From contig NZ_CP059676.1 of assembly GCF_014069875.1 (NCBI RefSeq), positions 1,922,001 through 1,986,000 on the forward strand: a stretch of 64,000 nucleotides of DNA. The letters run 5' to 3'. The DNA comes from Flaviflexus equikiangi. Its GTDB lineage: Bacteria; Actinomycetota; Actinomycetes; Actinomycetales; Actinomycetaceae. The notes beneath the pieces are model-generated. The model saw only the letters and a list, made by a program, of their open reading frames with translations, was not told where the DNA came from and did no database searches. Below are positions 35,100 to 43,992 of this stretch, piece by piece (position 1 is the stretch's first letter; every line of letters begins with the position of its first letter). A program made the translations under genes and the position numbers.

Positions 35100-35931
35100 G
35101 AGCAGTCCTGTCATCGAGGCCGAGGGAACGGATAGCATCGTCCAGCTCCTCGGGGGTCGGCTTCCAATAGTGGGATTCCACGCGGCTAGCAATGGTGGGG
35201 ATACCCGCACCCTTGACGGTGCGCATGATGATTGCGGTGGGACGCGGCTCGGATGATGGCAGGGTCAGCACGTCGTGGAGGGCTTCATGATCGTGCCCGT
35301 CGACCTCGACGACCCGCCATCCGAAAGCCGCAAACTTCTCGGGGATGCTCTCCATGCTCATGACGGCCGCCGTGGGCCCGCTGATCTGCATCCCGTTGAC
35401 GTCGACGAGCGCGGTCAACGAACCGAGTCGATAGTGCGCGGCGATCGCGGCCGCCTCCCAGTTCGAGCCTTCTGCCAGTTCTCCGTCACCGAGGATGACG
35501 AACACTCTGGCATCGCAGTTCTGCTGACGAAGCCCCATGCCCATGCCCACGCCGAGAGCCAGGCCGTGGCCGAGGGCGCCGGTGTTGCCTTCGATGCCCG
35601 GCAGCTTGTACATGTCTGGGTGCCCGCCGAGTGCGGTGTCCTCCTTGCCGTAGGTGTCGAGGAGGCTCTTGTCGAAGAAGCCGCACTCCGCCAAGATCGC
35701 GTACTGCGCCATGGCCTTGTGCCCGGCCGATAGCAGGAAGCGGTCCCGCCTGGGATCGCCAGGCCTCGAGGGGTCGATGGTGAGGACAGATGCGTAGAGG
35801 ACGGCAAGAGCATCGATGCATGACATCGCCCCACCCACGTGCCCCGCGGGCGTCGCCTCGAGCATTCGCAGGACATTGCGTCGCGCACGCAGGGCGAGAT
35901 CACGTGAACTGTCGCAAGATATTGGGGACAT
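35086..35931 (-). CDS. Transketolase N-terminal (ThDP-binding) subunit
   Basis: The 281-residue half with the thiamine diphosphate/Mg motif from G148DG to DVNG180 and the proton-relay His71 (AGHKAMAQY). It pairs with the downstream C-terminal half. Start ATG 35931 is preceded by GGAGGAG with 4-bp spacing; longer frames upstream enter the divergent RuBisCO-like promoter. A promoter with TTGACT and TCTGAT lies 50-78 bp upstream. Confidence 0.88.
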   Translation of the reverse strand: MSPISCDSSRDLALRARRNVLRMLEATPAGHVGGAMSCIDALAVLYASVLTIDPSRPGDPRRDRFLLSAGHKAMAQYAILAECGFFDKSLLDTYGKEDTALGGHPDMYKLPGIEGNTGALGHGLALGVGMGMGLRQQNCDARVFVILGDGELAEGSNWEAAAIAAHYRLGSLTALVDVNGMQISGPTAAVMSMESIPEKFAAFGWRVVEVDGHDHEALHDVLTLPSSEPRPTAIIMRTVKGAGIPTIASRVESHYWKPTPEELDDAIRSLGLDDRTAHDSR

Positions 35932-35980
35932 CGCTCCTCCTTTCGCCAATGGGCACCGCCTCGCGCGTTGCCGTGTCACC

Positions 35981-36009
35981 ATCAGATCATGGTTGTCTAG
36001 CCCAGTCAA
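35981..36009 (-). promoter_or_regulatory. Promoter of the split transketolase operon
   Basis: On the minus strand TTGACT (36004-36009) and TCTGAT (35981-35986) are separated by 17 bp. TTGTCTAG (35993-36000, plus strand) and an ACAACC arm at 36021-36026 flank it, resembling the TTGTATAG element seen before other operons of the region. Confidence 0.5.
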
Positions 36010-36067
36010 TACAAGCATGTACAACCCGAGGAAGAAACCACTTTCCGTCCGCTGCACGGTCTTCTCG

Positions 36068-36107
36068 TTGAGGCGCTGGCGCGACCGTGCCATACTGTAC
36101 CTATACA
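36068..36107 (+). promoter_or_regulatory. Promoter and TGTA-N4-TACA operator of the RuBisCO-like gene
   Basis: TTGAGG (36068-36073) and CATACT (36091-36096) are spaced by 17 bp. A symmetric TGTA-CCTA-TACA (36096-36107) sits at the -10 and start-site position, where a GntR/HutC dimer could block transcription. Confidence 0.45.
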
Positions 36108-36160
36108 TGGCTAGACGAGTTCGGCAACGAGGCTTGGACTCCGGCGACGAAGGGCGACAC

Positions 36161-37417
36161 ATGGACGATGTCTGGTTCCAGCGCGATGACCACACCGAAC
36201 TCATTCGGGCCACCTATGTCATGGCGTCACCGGAAGGCTCCGCCGCTGCGGCGGCCGCGAAGCTCGCGGTCGGGCAGACCACGGGCACGTGGGTCGACGT
36301 CCCCGGGGTGACGGAGAGGATGCGAAGGGAACACGAGGGTCGGGTTATCCGCGTCATCGAGGTTCCATCCGTCGATGTCGGCACCGCGGACCGCGCCACT
36401 CACGCTCTCATGACGATCGGCATCCCAGCAGCGAACGTGGGAGGCGATATCCCGACCCTGCTGACCACTGTTCTCGGCAATGATGCCTCCACATCAGTTC
36501 TCGCCAAGCTGGTCGAGCTCGAACTCCCCGTCTCCTTCCACGACGCTGCCGGAGGCCCGCGGGTAGGACTGGAGGGAATACGGGAACTGACGGGCGTGAG
36601 GACTCGACCGCTCCTCCTCAGCATGATCAAGCCCTGCATCGGGCTCACTCTCGAAGAGTCTGCCCGGATCTTCCGAGAAACCGCGCTCGGCGGTGCCGAC
36701 ATCATCAAGGATGACGAGGTTCTTACCCACACGACGAACTCGTCTCCGGTCGACCGTGTGCGCGCTATTGCCCGTGAGGCCCACCGCGTCTTCGAGGAGA
36801 CTGGCCGCCGCGTGCCCTACGCGGTGAATATCACCGGCAGGCCCGACCGCATGCTGGCTGACGCACGCGCATGTCGGGACGAGGGTGCCACCGCCCTCAT
36901 GATCAACTACGCCGCGGCAGGCTACGGCGCGGTGCAGATGGTTAGGGATGCGGTCGATCTGCCCATCCTCGGCCATTTCGCAGGCTCTGGCCCCTTCATC
37001 GAGAGCCCGCATTCGGGCATGGTCGGCGCTATCGCCACGGGCCAGCTCCCGAGGCTCGCGGGAGCCGATATGGCGATGATCCTGACTCCGTGGGGCGGTT
37101 ATCCACTGTCCGAGCACACGTACCGGCAGACTGTCAGCGCACTCCGAAGCCCGGTTCCCGGCCTCAAACCGGCACTGCCGCTCATCGGCGGCGGCGTTCA
37201 TCCCGGCATGGTGGAGAGATATGTGTCGGACCTCGGCCACGACATCGCACTATCCCCGGGCGGAGGCGTTCATGGCCACCCGGGAGGTTCGCGAGCCGGG
37301 GCCGCTGCCATGCGACAGGCGATCGATGCTGTCCTGGATGGGCGGCCGATGCTCGAGGCCGCACGGGAACATCCCGAACTCAGAGCCGCGCTCGAAGCCT
37401 TCGGCACCGGGATCTAG
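36161..37417 (+). CDS. RuBisCO-like protein (form IV type)
   Basis: A 418-residue protein with both RuBisCO large-subunit domains. By eye against spinach RuBisCO, it keeps TGTW (41-44), Asn in LGND (N107 for N123), K157 in MIKP (K175), and the metal motif K183-D-D-E186 (K201, D203, E204). It loses E60 (G38), K177 (C159), R295 (F273), K334 and S379 (G343). It therefore cannot be a normal CO2-fixing enzyme but can still bind Mg and enolise a substrate. Family precedent includes decarboxylases and transcarboxylases of 3-oxo-isoapionate 4-phosphate in apionate use. It is divergent from a split transketolase. ATG 36161 follows GAAGGG. Confidence 0.85.
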   Translation: MDDVWFQRDDHTELIRATYVMASPEGSAAAAAAKLAVGQTTGTWVDVPGVTERMRREHEGRVIRVIEVPSVDVGTADRATHALMTIGIPAANVGGDIPTLLTTVLGNDASTSVLAKLVELELPVSFHDAAGGPRVGLEGIRELTGVRTRPLLLSMIKPCIGLTLEESARIFRETALGGADIIKDDEVLTHTTNSSPVDRVRAIAREAHRVFEETGRRVPYAVNITGRPDRMLADARACRDEGATALMINYAAAGYGAVQMVRDAVDLPILGHFAGSGPFIESPHSGMVGAIATGQLPRLAGADMAMILTPWGGYPLSEHTYRQTVSALRSPVPGLKPALPLIGGGVHPGMVERYVSDLGHDIALSPGGGVHGHPGGSRAGAAAMRQAIDAVLDGRPMLEAAREHPELRAALEAFGTGI

Positions 37418-37449
37418 GGTGTGTGGGCCGTCCAACCGACCCACACACC
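37418..37449. terminator. Bidirectional terminator after the RuBisCO-like gene
   Basis: A perfect 10-bp stem (ggtgtgtggg at 37418-37427 with 37440-37449) and 12-nt loop begins immediately after the TAG stop, between convergent genes. Confidence 0.75.
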
Positions 37450-37462
37450 TCCCGCGCGCGGC

Positions 37463-38962
37463 CTAGACGCTGCTGACTTCCCGAGCCCAGCCCTTGGCGC
37501 TGTCCACGGCTAGTCGCCAGCCGTGATACATCTCCTCGCGCTGATCATCGGAGATCTGCGGTTCGAACACACGGTCAACAGTCCACAGGCTCGAGATCTC
37601 GTCCAAGCCTCCGAGCAGCCCGGTCGACAGACCCGCCAACCAGGCGGCGCCGAGAGCCGTGGCCTCCGTATCCCGCGGACGGATGACGGGAATACCGAGA
37701 ACATCCGCCTGGAGTTGGCAGAGCATATTGTTGTTGACGGCTCCCCCGTCGACCCTCAGCTCGGGGATGCGGATGTCCTTGTCGGTCTGTGTCGCATCGA
37801 CGAGGTCACGGGTCTGATAGGCCATCGATTCGACGGCTGCCCTGATGATGTGGAGCCTGGTCGTCGCATTGGACATGCCAACGATGTTGGCGCGAGCATA
37901 CGGATCCCAGTGCGGTGCTGCCAGTCCGGTGAATGCCGGCACGAGATAGACCCCGTGCGTCGAGCTCACCTGCCCGCCATACCATTCAGAGTCGGTTGCG
38001 TGGTGGATGAGCTTCATGTCATCGCGCAGCCACTGCATGGTCTTGCCCATCGAGAACACGACACCCTCGATGTCGTAAGTCGTCTCCCCCTTCGCCTGCC
38101 ACGCGGTCGATGCCGTCACGCCATCGACGAGCCGCGGAGTCCCGCCCGTGTTCATGACGAGTACCCCCGAGGTGCCGTAGGACATCTTGGTCTGCCCCTT
38201 GGAGAAGCACGCCTGGCCGAACAGCCCCGCCTGCTGATCGCCCATGACGGAGGCAATCGGAATGGGGCTGCCGAACGTGCTTTCCAGGTTTCCGAACTCC
38301 GCATCGGAGGGCAGCACCTCGGCGAGGATACGGCGCGGAATACCGTAAGCCGCCAGCAGTTCGTCATCCCAGTCCCCCGTGTGGATGTTGAACATCTGAG
38401 TCCGCGACGCATTCGACACATCGGTGACGAAGCGCTTGCGGCCCGTGAAGTTCCAGATCAGCCACGAATCGACCGTGCCCGCCATGAGCTCGCCGCGTTC
38501 GGCCCGCTCTCGCGCACCGGTGATGTGGTCGAGGATCCAGGCGATCTTCGACGCCGAATAGTAGGCATCCGAGATGAGGCCCGTCTTCTCTCGAATGATC
38601 GGATCAAGGCCCTTCTCGCGCCATTGCTCGATAATCCCGTTCGATTGGCGCGACGCCCAGACGATTGCGTTGTAGATGGGCTCGCCCGTGTGCCGATCCC
38701 ACACGAGCGCGGTCTCACGCTGGTTGGTGATCGATACCGCGTGCACATCGGATGGATGGATTCCGTTGTTCCGCAGCACTGCGCGCATCGTCTCCAACTG
38801 GAAGGAGACCAGCTCTTCCGGATCATGTTCGATCCAGCCGGAATGCGGGTAATGCTGCGTGACTTCCTTCTGCGCCGTGTCGACAATGTCGTACTTGTCC
38901 GTCAGCAGGAGCGTGCGAACGCTCGTCGTGCCGCCGTCAACCGCAAGGATGTGTTTCGTCAT
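37463..38962 (-). CDS. Glycerol-kinase-like FGGY kinase, divergent paralogue
   Basis: A 499-residue FGGY protein clearly of the GlpK branch ([60 protein letters not shown]) but divergent from the GlpK at 25,218. The phosphate motif is AVDGGTTSVRT rather than [10 protein letters not shown], and the glycerol-contact regions differ, so the substrate may be another polyol such as erythritol or threitol. It is divergent from an AraM-type dehydrogenase, with which it could form a phosphorylate-then-oxidise pair. Confidence 0.85.
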   Translation of the reverse strand: MTKHILAVDGGTTSVRTLLLTDKYDIVDTAQKEVTQHYPHSGWIEHDPEELVSFQLETMRAVLRNNGIHPSDVHAVSITNQRETALVWDRHTGEPIYNAIVWASRQSNGIIEQWREKGLDPIIREKTGLISDAYYSASKIAWILDHITGARERAERGELMAGTVDSWLIWNFTGRKRFVTDVSNASRTQMFNIHTGDWDDELLAAYGIPRRILAEVLPSDAEFGNLESTFGSPIPIASVMGDQQAGLFGQACFSKGQTKMSYGTSGVLVMNTGGTPRLVDGVTASTAWQAKGETTYDIEGVVFSMGKTMQWLRDDMKLIHHATDSEWYGGQVSSTHGVYLVPAFTGLAAPHWDPYARANIVGMSNATTRLHIIRAAVESMAYQTRDLVDATQTDKDIRIPELRVDGGAVNNNMLCQLQADVLGIPVIRPRDTEATALGAAWLAGLSTGLLGGLDEISSLWTVDRVFEPQISDDQREEMYHGWRLAVDSAKGWAREVSSV

Positions 38963-39033
38963 AGTTATCCCTCGTCATTGAGTTCCATACTTCCCAGTTT
39001 CAGCCCTCAAGCATTTCTGTATATTGGGCTGAC

Positions 39034-39050
39034 GTGCCGATGATCGGCAC
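39034..39050. promoter_or_regulatory. 17-bp perfect palindrome between the kinase and G1P dehydrogenase
   Basis: GTGCCGAT-G-ATCGGCAC is perfectly symmetric and lies 10 bp before the -35 of the rightward operon, a likely activator or repressor site serving both directions. A second inverted pair, CAGCCC (39001-39006) and GGGCTG (39026-39031), lies beside it. Confidence 0.55.
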
Positions 39051-39060
39051 CCGCACATCA

Positions 39061-39089
39061 TTGCACATTCCTGAACGGACTTGTATAGT
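39061..39089 (+). promoter_or_regulatory. Promoter of the G1P dehydrogenase operon with TTGTATAG element
   Basis: TTGCAC (39061-39066), 17-bp spacer, TATAGT (39084-39089). The -10 lies inside TTGTATAGTC (39081-39090), the same element found twice between gntR and the E1 gene. Confidence 0.65.
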
Positions 39090-39186
39090 CCTGTTAGATC
39101 TCGATCACATTTCTTTCGCCGAGGCGCTCGGCAGGTGGTTGAGCATCGCGCGGAGAATGACCTCCCGCGAGAAGGGGAATACGCCG

Positions 39187-40611
39187 ATGGCAACCGATAT
39201 CGCTTCCGAGATTGAACGCGGCACTGACTACCTCGAGCGCATACTCGAGCGCACGCCGACAACTCGGGTCGCCACGTTCGGCCATGGCGTCATGAGCGAC
39301 CTGGGAAGCCTCATCGTCGCCAACCACGGGGCTGCCACGGTCGTCTGCGTAGCGGACGAGACAACATGGTCGGTCGCGGGCACGCCTGTCCTGGCCTCAC
39401 TCATGGACTCAGCGCTGACCGTCGCGCCTGCCATCATCCTGCCCGCTCGCCCACGGCCCTATGCCGACATCGATCTCGTTCACCGCGTCCGGGACGCGCT
39501 CGCCGCACATCCAGGAGCCCTCCCCATCGCTCTCGGTTCCGGCACGCTCAACGACGCGGTCAAGCTCGCGTCGGCAGAGCTGGAAACGCCCTATTGGGTG
39601 GTTGGAACCGCGCCGTCGATGGACGGATATACGGCCGCGGGAGCATCGATCTCTCGCGATGGCTTCAAGCAGAACATTCCCTGCCCCGCCCCCTACGGCG
39701 TTGTCATGGACCTCGACGTGCTCCAGACGGCGCCGCAACCGATGTGGGCATCAGGATTCGGCGACATGATCGGAAAGATCTCGGCGCTGGCGGACTGGCG
39801 GGTTGCCGATGCGATGGGTGTCGAGACGATCGATCCATGGGTGTGGGACCTTGCGAAGCAGTCAGCTGTCGACGCTCTGTCGAACCCCTCGGGCGTGGGC
39901 TCTCGCGATCCCGAGGCACTGCCATCCTTGACGGTCGGTCTGCTCATGTCGGGACTCTCCATCCAGGCCTACAATTCATCTCGCCCGGGCTCCGGCGCTG
40001 AGCACATGTTCAGCCACCTGTGGGAGATGGAGCATGTCGGCTTGCAACTCGATCCGCCGCTCTCGCACGGAGCGAAGGTCGGCATCGGCTCGTATCTCGC
40101 GGCCGCCTTCTACGATGTTCTCCTCGACCAGGACCTGACGCAGCTCGACGTGAGGACGCGCTGCCAGTCCTGGCCCCCGCTCGAGTCCGAACTCTCTCTC
40201 GTCACTGCCCTGCACGGGGATTCACCGCTCGCGAGCGTTGCCGCATCGCAGCTCCCCCTCAAGTACCCGCACCCGGCCGAGCTCGAGAGGCGGCTTCACG
40301 CGGCACGCGATGTGTGGCCCAGTCTCCGAGTGGAGCTGCGCGGACTCATGAAGCCCGCCCCTGACATTCGAGACCACCTCATCCGGGCGAAAGCCCACCA
40401 CCACCCCCACCAGATCGGACTCTCGCTCGAGCAGACCCAGGCCGATTTCCTTCGGTTGCGGTCGACTCGAGACCGATACACCAGCGTTGATCTGGCAGCC
40501 GAGACCGGTTGCCTGCCTGCGATCATCGCCGACCTTTTCACCCCATCGAGCATCCTTCGAGATGACGTGCCAACCATCCCCACACTCAGCGAAGAGAATG
40601 GACCATCATGA
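39187..40611 (+). CDS. Glycerol-1-phosphate dehydrogenase, AraM/EgsA family
   Basis: A 474-residue NAD(P)-dependent dehydrogenase of the AraM family, known from Bacillus to interconvert dihydroxyacetone phosphate and sn-glycerol 1-phosphate. Visible are the NAD loop GSGTLNDAVKLAS and metal ligands Asp in APSMDGY, His in GAEHMFSHLW and His in PLSHGAKVGIG. It is about 80 residues longer than AraM, mostly at the C-terminus. It heads an operon with DhaKL, TIM-like and aldolase genes, so it may oxidise a tri- or tetritol phosphate for catabolism rather than make lipids. The start follows AAGGGG; the stop overlaps DhaKL (ATGA). Confidence 0.85.
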   Translation: MATDIASEIERGTDYLERILERTPTTRVATFGHGVMSDLGSLIVANHGAATVVCVADETTWSVAGTPVLASLMDSALTVAPAIILPARPRPYADIDLVHRVRDALAAHPGALPIALGSGTLNDAVKLASAELETPYWVVGTAPSMDGYTAAGASISRDGFKQNIPCPAPYGVVMDLDVLQTAPQPMWASGFGDMIGKISALADWRVADAMGVETIDPWVWDLAKQSAVDALSNPSGVGSRDPEALPSLTVGLLMSGLSIQAYNSSRPGSGAEHMFSHLWEMEHVGLQLDPPLSHGAKVGIGSYLAAAFYDVLLDQDLTQLDVRTRCQSWPPLESELSLVTALHGDSPLASVAASQLPLKYPHPAELERRLHAARDVWPSLRVELRGLMKPAPDIRDHLIRAKAHHHPHQIGLSLEQTQADFLRLRSTRDRYTSVDLAAETGCLPAIIADLFTPSSILRDDVPTIPTLSEENGPS

Positions 40612-42320
40612 CACGACTAATGAATAACCCCGACAACTTCCCCGTCGAATCGGCGGAGGGCTTCCTCCTCGCCAACAAGCGTCACGTCCGCGGACTTTAC
40701 GGCGGCGCTGTTCGCGCCACGAAGACTCCCGACGGCAAGGTCGCCCTCGTCATCGGCGGCGGCACCGGTCACTATCCCGCTTTCGCGGGATGGGTCGGCC
40801 ATGGCATGGCAGACGGCGTCGTCATGGGCAACATTTTCTCCTCCCCTTCGGCCGCCCAGGCTGTCTCTGTTGCCAAGGCTGCAGAGCGGGGCGGCGGCGT
40901 CCTCATCGCGTTCGGGAACTATGCGGGCGATGTTCTCCACTTCGGGGATGCGGCAGCGCAGCTGAGCGCCCAGGGGATCCCTGCTCGTGCTGTCGTCACA
41001 ACTGATGACATCGCCTCGGCCGGCCCCGATGAGACGGAGAAGCGTCGCGGGATCGCAGGCTGGGTTCCGATTTTCAAGGCGACGGGAGCGGCTGCGGAAC
41101 GCGGCATGGACCTCGACGAGGTTGAGCGCGTCTTCCACAAGGCGAACTCGCGGACGAGAACTCTCGGTGTCGCCTTCTCAGGATGTACTCTCCCGGGCGA
41201 CTCTGAGCCTCTCTTCACCGTTCCCGAGGGCAAGATGGCAATCGGCCTCGGCGTGCACGGCGAACCTGGTATCGCGGAAGTCCCGTTCGGCACTGCGGAT
41301 GAAGTAGCTCGTGTTCTCGTCGAGAAGCTTCTCGAGGAGCGCCCGGAAGGATCCGATCACCGGGTCATTGCCCTGCTCAACGGTCTCGGCACTGCGAAGT
41401 ATGAGGAAATGTTCGTCACGTATCGTGCCGTCTATAAGCTCCTCGAGGCTGCCGGTCTGGAGATCGTCGATGGCGAAGTCGGCGAGTTCGCCACCTCCCT
41501 CGACATGTCCGGCATCTCACTCACCCTCTGCTGGGTCGACGACGAGCTCATCGACCTCTGGAACGACCCGGTGGATACGCCGACGATTAGGCGCGGCACG
41601 GTTGATGCGGGGGCACTGCGCGACGATATCGAGTCCCTCTCTCACGAGCCCACCCGCATCACTGTCACGGAGAAGGGCTCTGAAGAATCTCGCGCTCTCG
41701 CTTCGAACATCGCGGCCTCACTCGACACGATCGCAGCGATGCTGCGAGACAAGGCCGCTGAGCTTGGAAAGCTCGATTCCTATGCGGGGGACGGCGACCA
41801 CGGGGTCGGTATGCAGCGCGGATCGGAGAACGCGGCGGACGCGGCCCGCAAGCTCGTGGCTGACGGAGCCGGAGCGGGCACCACTCTCGCCGGCGCCGGT
41901 GAAGCCTGGTCGGCGACCGCGGGAGGCACGTCCGGTGCGCTCTGGGGAGTCATTCTCAACGCGGCCGGCCACAGCATGGGCGACTCCTCGGTGCCGTCCC
42001 GCCAGGACGTCGTCGAGATCGTCCAGAATGTTGCGGACACTCTCCAGCAGGTGGGCGCGGCCGCCGAGGGCGACAAGACCATGCTCGATGCTCTCCTGCC
42101 CTTCGTTCGAGCGCTCTCGAGCGAATCCGAAACATCCACCCTTGCCGCGGCGTGGCGGAGCGCTTCGACCGTTGCCGCGCACGCCGCTGAGAAGACAGCC
42201 GAGCTGAGCCCGAAGATCGGCCGGGCACGTCCACTGGCAGAAAAGTCTGTCGGGCACGCCGATCCCGGCGCAGTCTCCCTCGCCTACATTCTGGCGGCGA
42301 TCGGCGAGGACCTGTCGTGA
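40608..42320 (+). CDS. Fused dihydroxyacetone/erythrulose kinase (DhaK-DhaL)
   Basis: A 570-residue ATP-dependent kinase: DhaK domain (about 1-330) with substrate-binding His217 in GLGVHGEPG, and DhaL domain (about 365-570) with Mg-ADP motif YAGDGDHGVGM and GGTSGALWG. Family members phosphorylate dihydroxyacetone, but close actinobacterial relatives act on D- or L-erythrulose in threitol and erythritol use. The neighbouring TIM-like isomerase makes an erythrulose role plausible. The stop overlaps the TIM-like GTG (GTGA). Confidence 0.88.
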   Translation: MTRLMNNPDNFPVESAEGFLLANKRHVRGLYGGAVRATKTPDGKVALVIGGGTGHYPAFAGWVGHGMADGVVMGNIFSSPSAAQAVSVAKAAERGGGVLIAFGNYAGDVLHFGDAAAQLSAQGIPARAVVTTDDIASAGPDETEKRRGIAGWVPIFKATGAAAERGMDLDEVERVFHKANSRTRTLGVAFSGCTLPGDSEPLFTVPEGKMAIGLGVHGEPGIAEVPFGTADEVARVLVEKLLEERPEGSDHRVIALLNGLGTAKYEEMFVTYRAVYKLLEAAGLEIVDGEVGEFATSLDMSGISLTLCWVDDELIDLWNDPVDTPTIRRGTVDAGALRDDIESLSHEPTRITVTEKGSEESRALASNIAASLDTIAAMLRDKAAELGKLDSYAGDGDHGVGMQRGSENAADAARKLVADGAGAGTTLAGAGEAWSATAGGTSGALWGVILNAAGHSMGDSSVPSRQDVVEIVQNVADTLQQVGAAAEGDKTMLDALLPFVRALSSESETSTLAAAWRSASTVAAHAAEKTAELSPKIGRARPLAEKSVGHADPGAVSLAYILAAIGEDLS

Positions 42321-43072
42321 CCCTCCCCTCGAGGCTTGCCGGGTTCAGCTCCAAGGCCTACCAGTCGGTCGAGGACGCGAAGCGCTGGGCACAGACCGTG
42401 AGCGATCGCTTGGCGGAAGGGCGCGGTGCGGGCCATTACGTCTGCGTCCCCCACCCCATCCTCCCCCTCATGGCGGAGTGGCTCGAGGGCACGGGAATGG
42501 ACGTGGGCGTACAGGATCTGTCACGCTTCGGACCCGGGCCGCATACCGGTGATGTGACCGCCGAAATACTGGCGGAGTTAGGTTGCCGCTACGTCATGCT
42601 CGGGCATCCCGAGCGGCGCAGAGACTACGGGGAGACATGGCAGATCGTGGCCGAGAAGTCGGCTCGAGCCGCACAGAACGGCATCGTGCCGATCATCATC
42701 GCGGGTGAGCCGCACCGGGATGATGACGTGCGCGCCGTCTGCGCTGAGCAGCTCGATCACGTTCTCTCGGCTATCGACCCCGACGCTGATCTTGTCATCG
42801 CCTATGAGCCCGCCTGGGCCATTGGGGTGGCCGACGCCGCTCCCGCCGCACACATCATCGACTCTGTCGCCGCGATCCGCGACCTACTAGGATCCCGCTC
42901 CGGTGATACTCGGATCGTGTACGGCGGCAGTGCGAAGTCGGGAACATTCACCGATATCGTCGCCGCGGGAGCCGCGCGTCCCGCGGGGATACCCGACGGC
43001 GTCTTTCTCGGCCGTGCCGGACTGGACCCGCACGCATTCCTCGCAAGCGTGGACGAGGTGGCATCCGACTAG
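42317..43072 (+). CDS. Triosephosphate isomerase-like sugar phosphate isomerase
   Basis: A 251-residue TIM homologue keeping the catalytic residues Lys13, His97 and Glu164 but with altered surroundings: GFSSKAY instead of GNWKMN, GHPERR instead of GHSERR, and loop 6 PAWAIGVADAAPA instead of PVWAIGTGKTATP. Such divergent TIMs (TpiA2/EryH, LerI) isomerise erythrulose phosphates in erythritol and threitol pathways. It is probably not the housekeeping TpiA. The GTG overlaps the stop of the fused kinase, so these two act together. Confidence 0.85.
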   Translation: MTLPSRLAGFSSKAYQSVEDAKRWAQTVSDRLAEGRGAGHYVCVPHPILPLMAEWLEGTGMDVGVQDLSRFGPGPHTGDVTAEILAELGCRYVMLGHPERRRDYGETWQIVAEKSARAAQNGIVPIIIAGEPHRDDDVRAVCAEQLDHVLSAIDPDADLVIAYEPAWAIGVADAAPAAHIIDSVAAIRDLLGSRSGDTRIVYGGSAKSGTFTDIVAAGAARPAGIPDGVFLGRAGLDPHAFLASVDEVASD

Positions 43073-43125
43073 ATCAAGCTCAGCCACACTCTCGTCACGA
43101 AAACGTCCTTCAAAAGGAGAACATC

Positions 43126-43992
43126 ATGCCTTACGTCAATACTCTCGACCTTGTCAGGGAGGCCGAGAAGCATGGCTATGCCGTGCCCGCTATCAACATT
43201 GTCGATCCCCTGACTATCGCAGCGATCGTCGCACAAGCCGATGAGATCGGATCCCCCGTGATCCTCCAGACATCCGTGAAGACGGTGAAGAGTGCTGGCG
43301 CGGAGATCCTCTATACGGCTGCCCGCGAGGCCGCGGACCGTGCACGTGTCGGCGTCGCCCTCCATCTCGACCACTGCCCCGACCGCAGCGTCATCACGCT
43401 CTGCATCGAGAAGGGGTGGAGCTCAGTCCTTTTCGACGCCTCCGACCGGGATCTCGAGACGGCGCGCCGGGAGACTGCTGAAGTCGTCGAGGAGGCCCAC
43501 GCGGCCGGTGTCACGGTTGAATCCGAGATCGAGAACATTCTCGGTGTCGAGGACGGAGTCGGGTCGGATTCAGCCACCCACGCCTACACGGTCGAACAGC
43601 TCATCGAGGTCGCGCGGGAGACTGGGACGGACATGCTTGCCCCCGCTCTGGGCACGGCCCACGGCCAGTACACGTCCGATCCCGTCCTTGTCCCCGGGCG
43701 GGTGAAGGAGATCAAGGATCAGTTCGACATTCCCGTCGTCCTGCACGGCGGAACCGGGCTCACGGACGAGCAGTTCCATGAGTTCATCGATATGGGCGTC
43801 AGCAAGATCAACATTTCCACTGCCCTCAAGCATGCCTACATGAAGTCGGCACTCTCCTATCTCAAGGAGTGCGAGGCTACAGACAAGTGGGAGCCGGTCA
43901 AGCTCTTCGCCGAGATCGAGGCCGCCTCGAAGTCTGTCATTCGGGAGTTTGCCGAGATCTTCCGCTCAGCGGGTCAGGCAGGGTCACGATGA
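43126..43992 (+). CDS. Class II fructose-bisphosphate/tagatose-type aldolase
   Basis: A 288-residue zinc aldolase of the FbaA/GatY/KbaY family. Zinc ligands are in ALHLDHCPD and the later GTAHGQY and VLHGGTGL histidines; the phosphate site is KINIST. It would cleave a ketose bisphosphate or related phosphate to DHAP and an aldehyde, or run in reverse. AAGGAG precedes the ATG. It shares four bases with the next gene (ATGA). Confidence 0.88.
   Translation: MPYVNTLDLVREAEKHGYAVPAINIVDPLTIAAIVAQADEIGSPVILQTSVKTVKSAGAEILYTAAREAADRARVGVALHLDHCPDRSVITLCIEKGWSSVLFDASDRDLETARRETAEVVEEAHAAGVTVESEIENILGVEDGVGSDSATHAYTVEQLIEVARETGTDMLAPALGTAHGQYTSDPVLVPGRVKEIKDQFDIPVVLHGGTGLTDEQFHEFIDMGVSKINISTALKHAYMKSALSYLKECEATDKWEPVKLFAEIEAASKSVIREFAEIFRSAGQAGSR

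Noticed and set aside
36161-37417. Functional CO2-fixing RuBisCO
   Set aside because: Equivalents of E60, K177, R295, K334 and S379 are missing and no phosphoribulokinase or small subunit gene is present.
39187-40611. Archaeal-type membrane lipid synthesis
   Set aside because: The G1P dehydrogenase is of the bacterial AraM kind and its operon partners are catabolic; no GGGP synthase is nearby.
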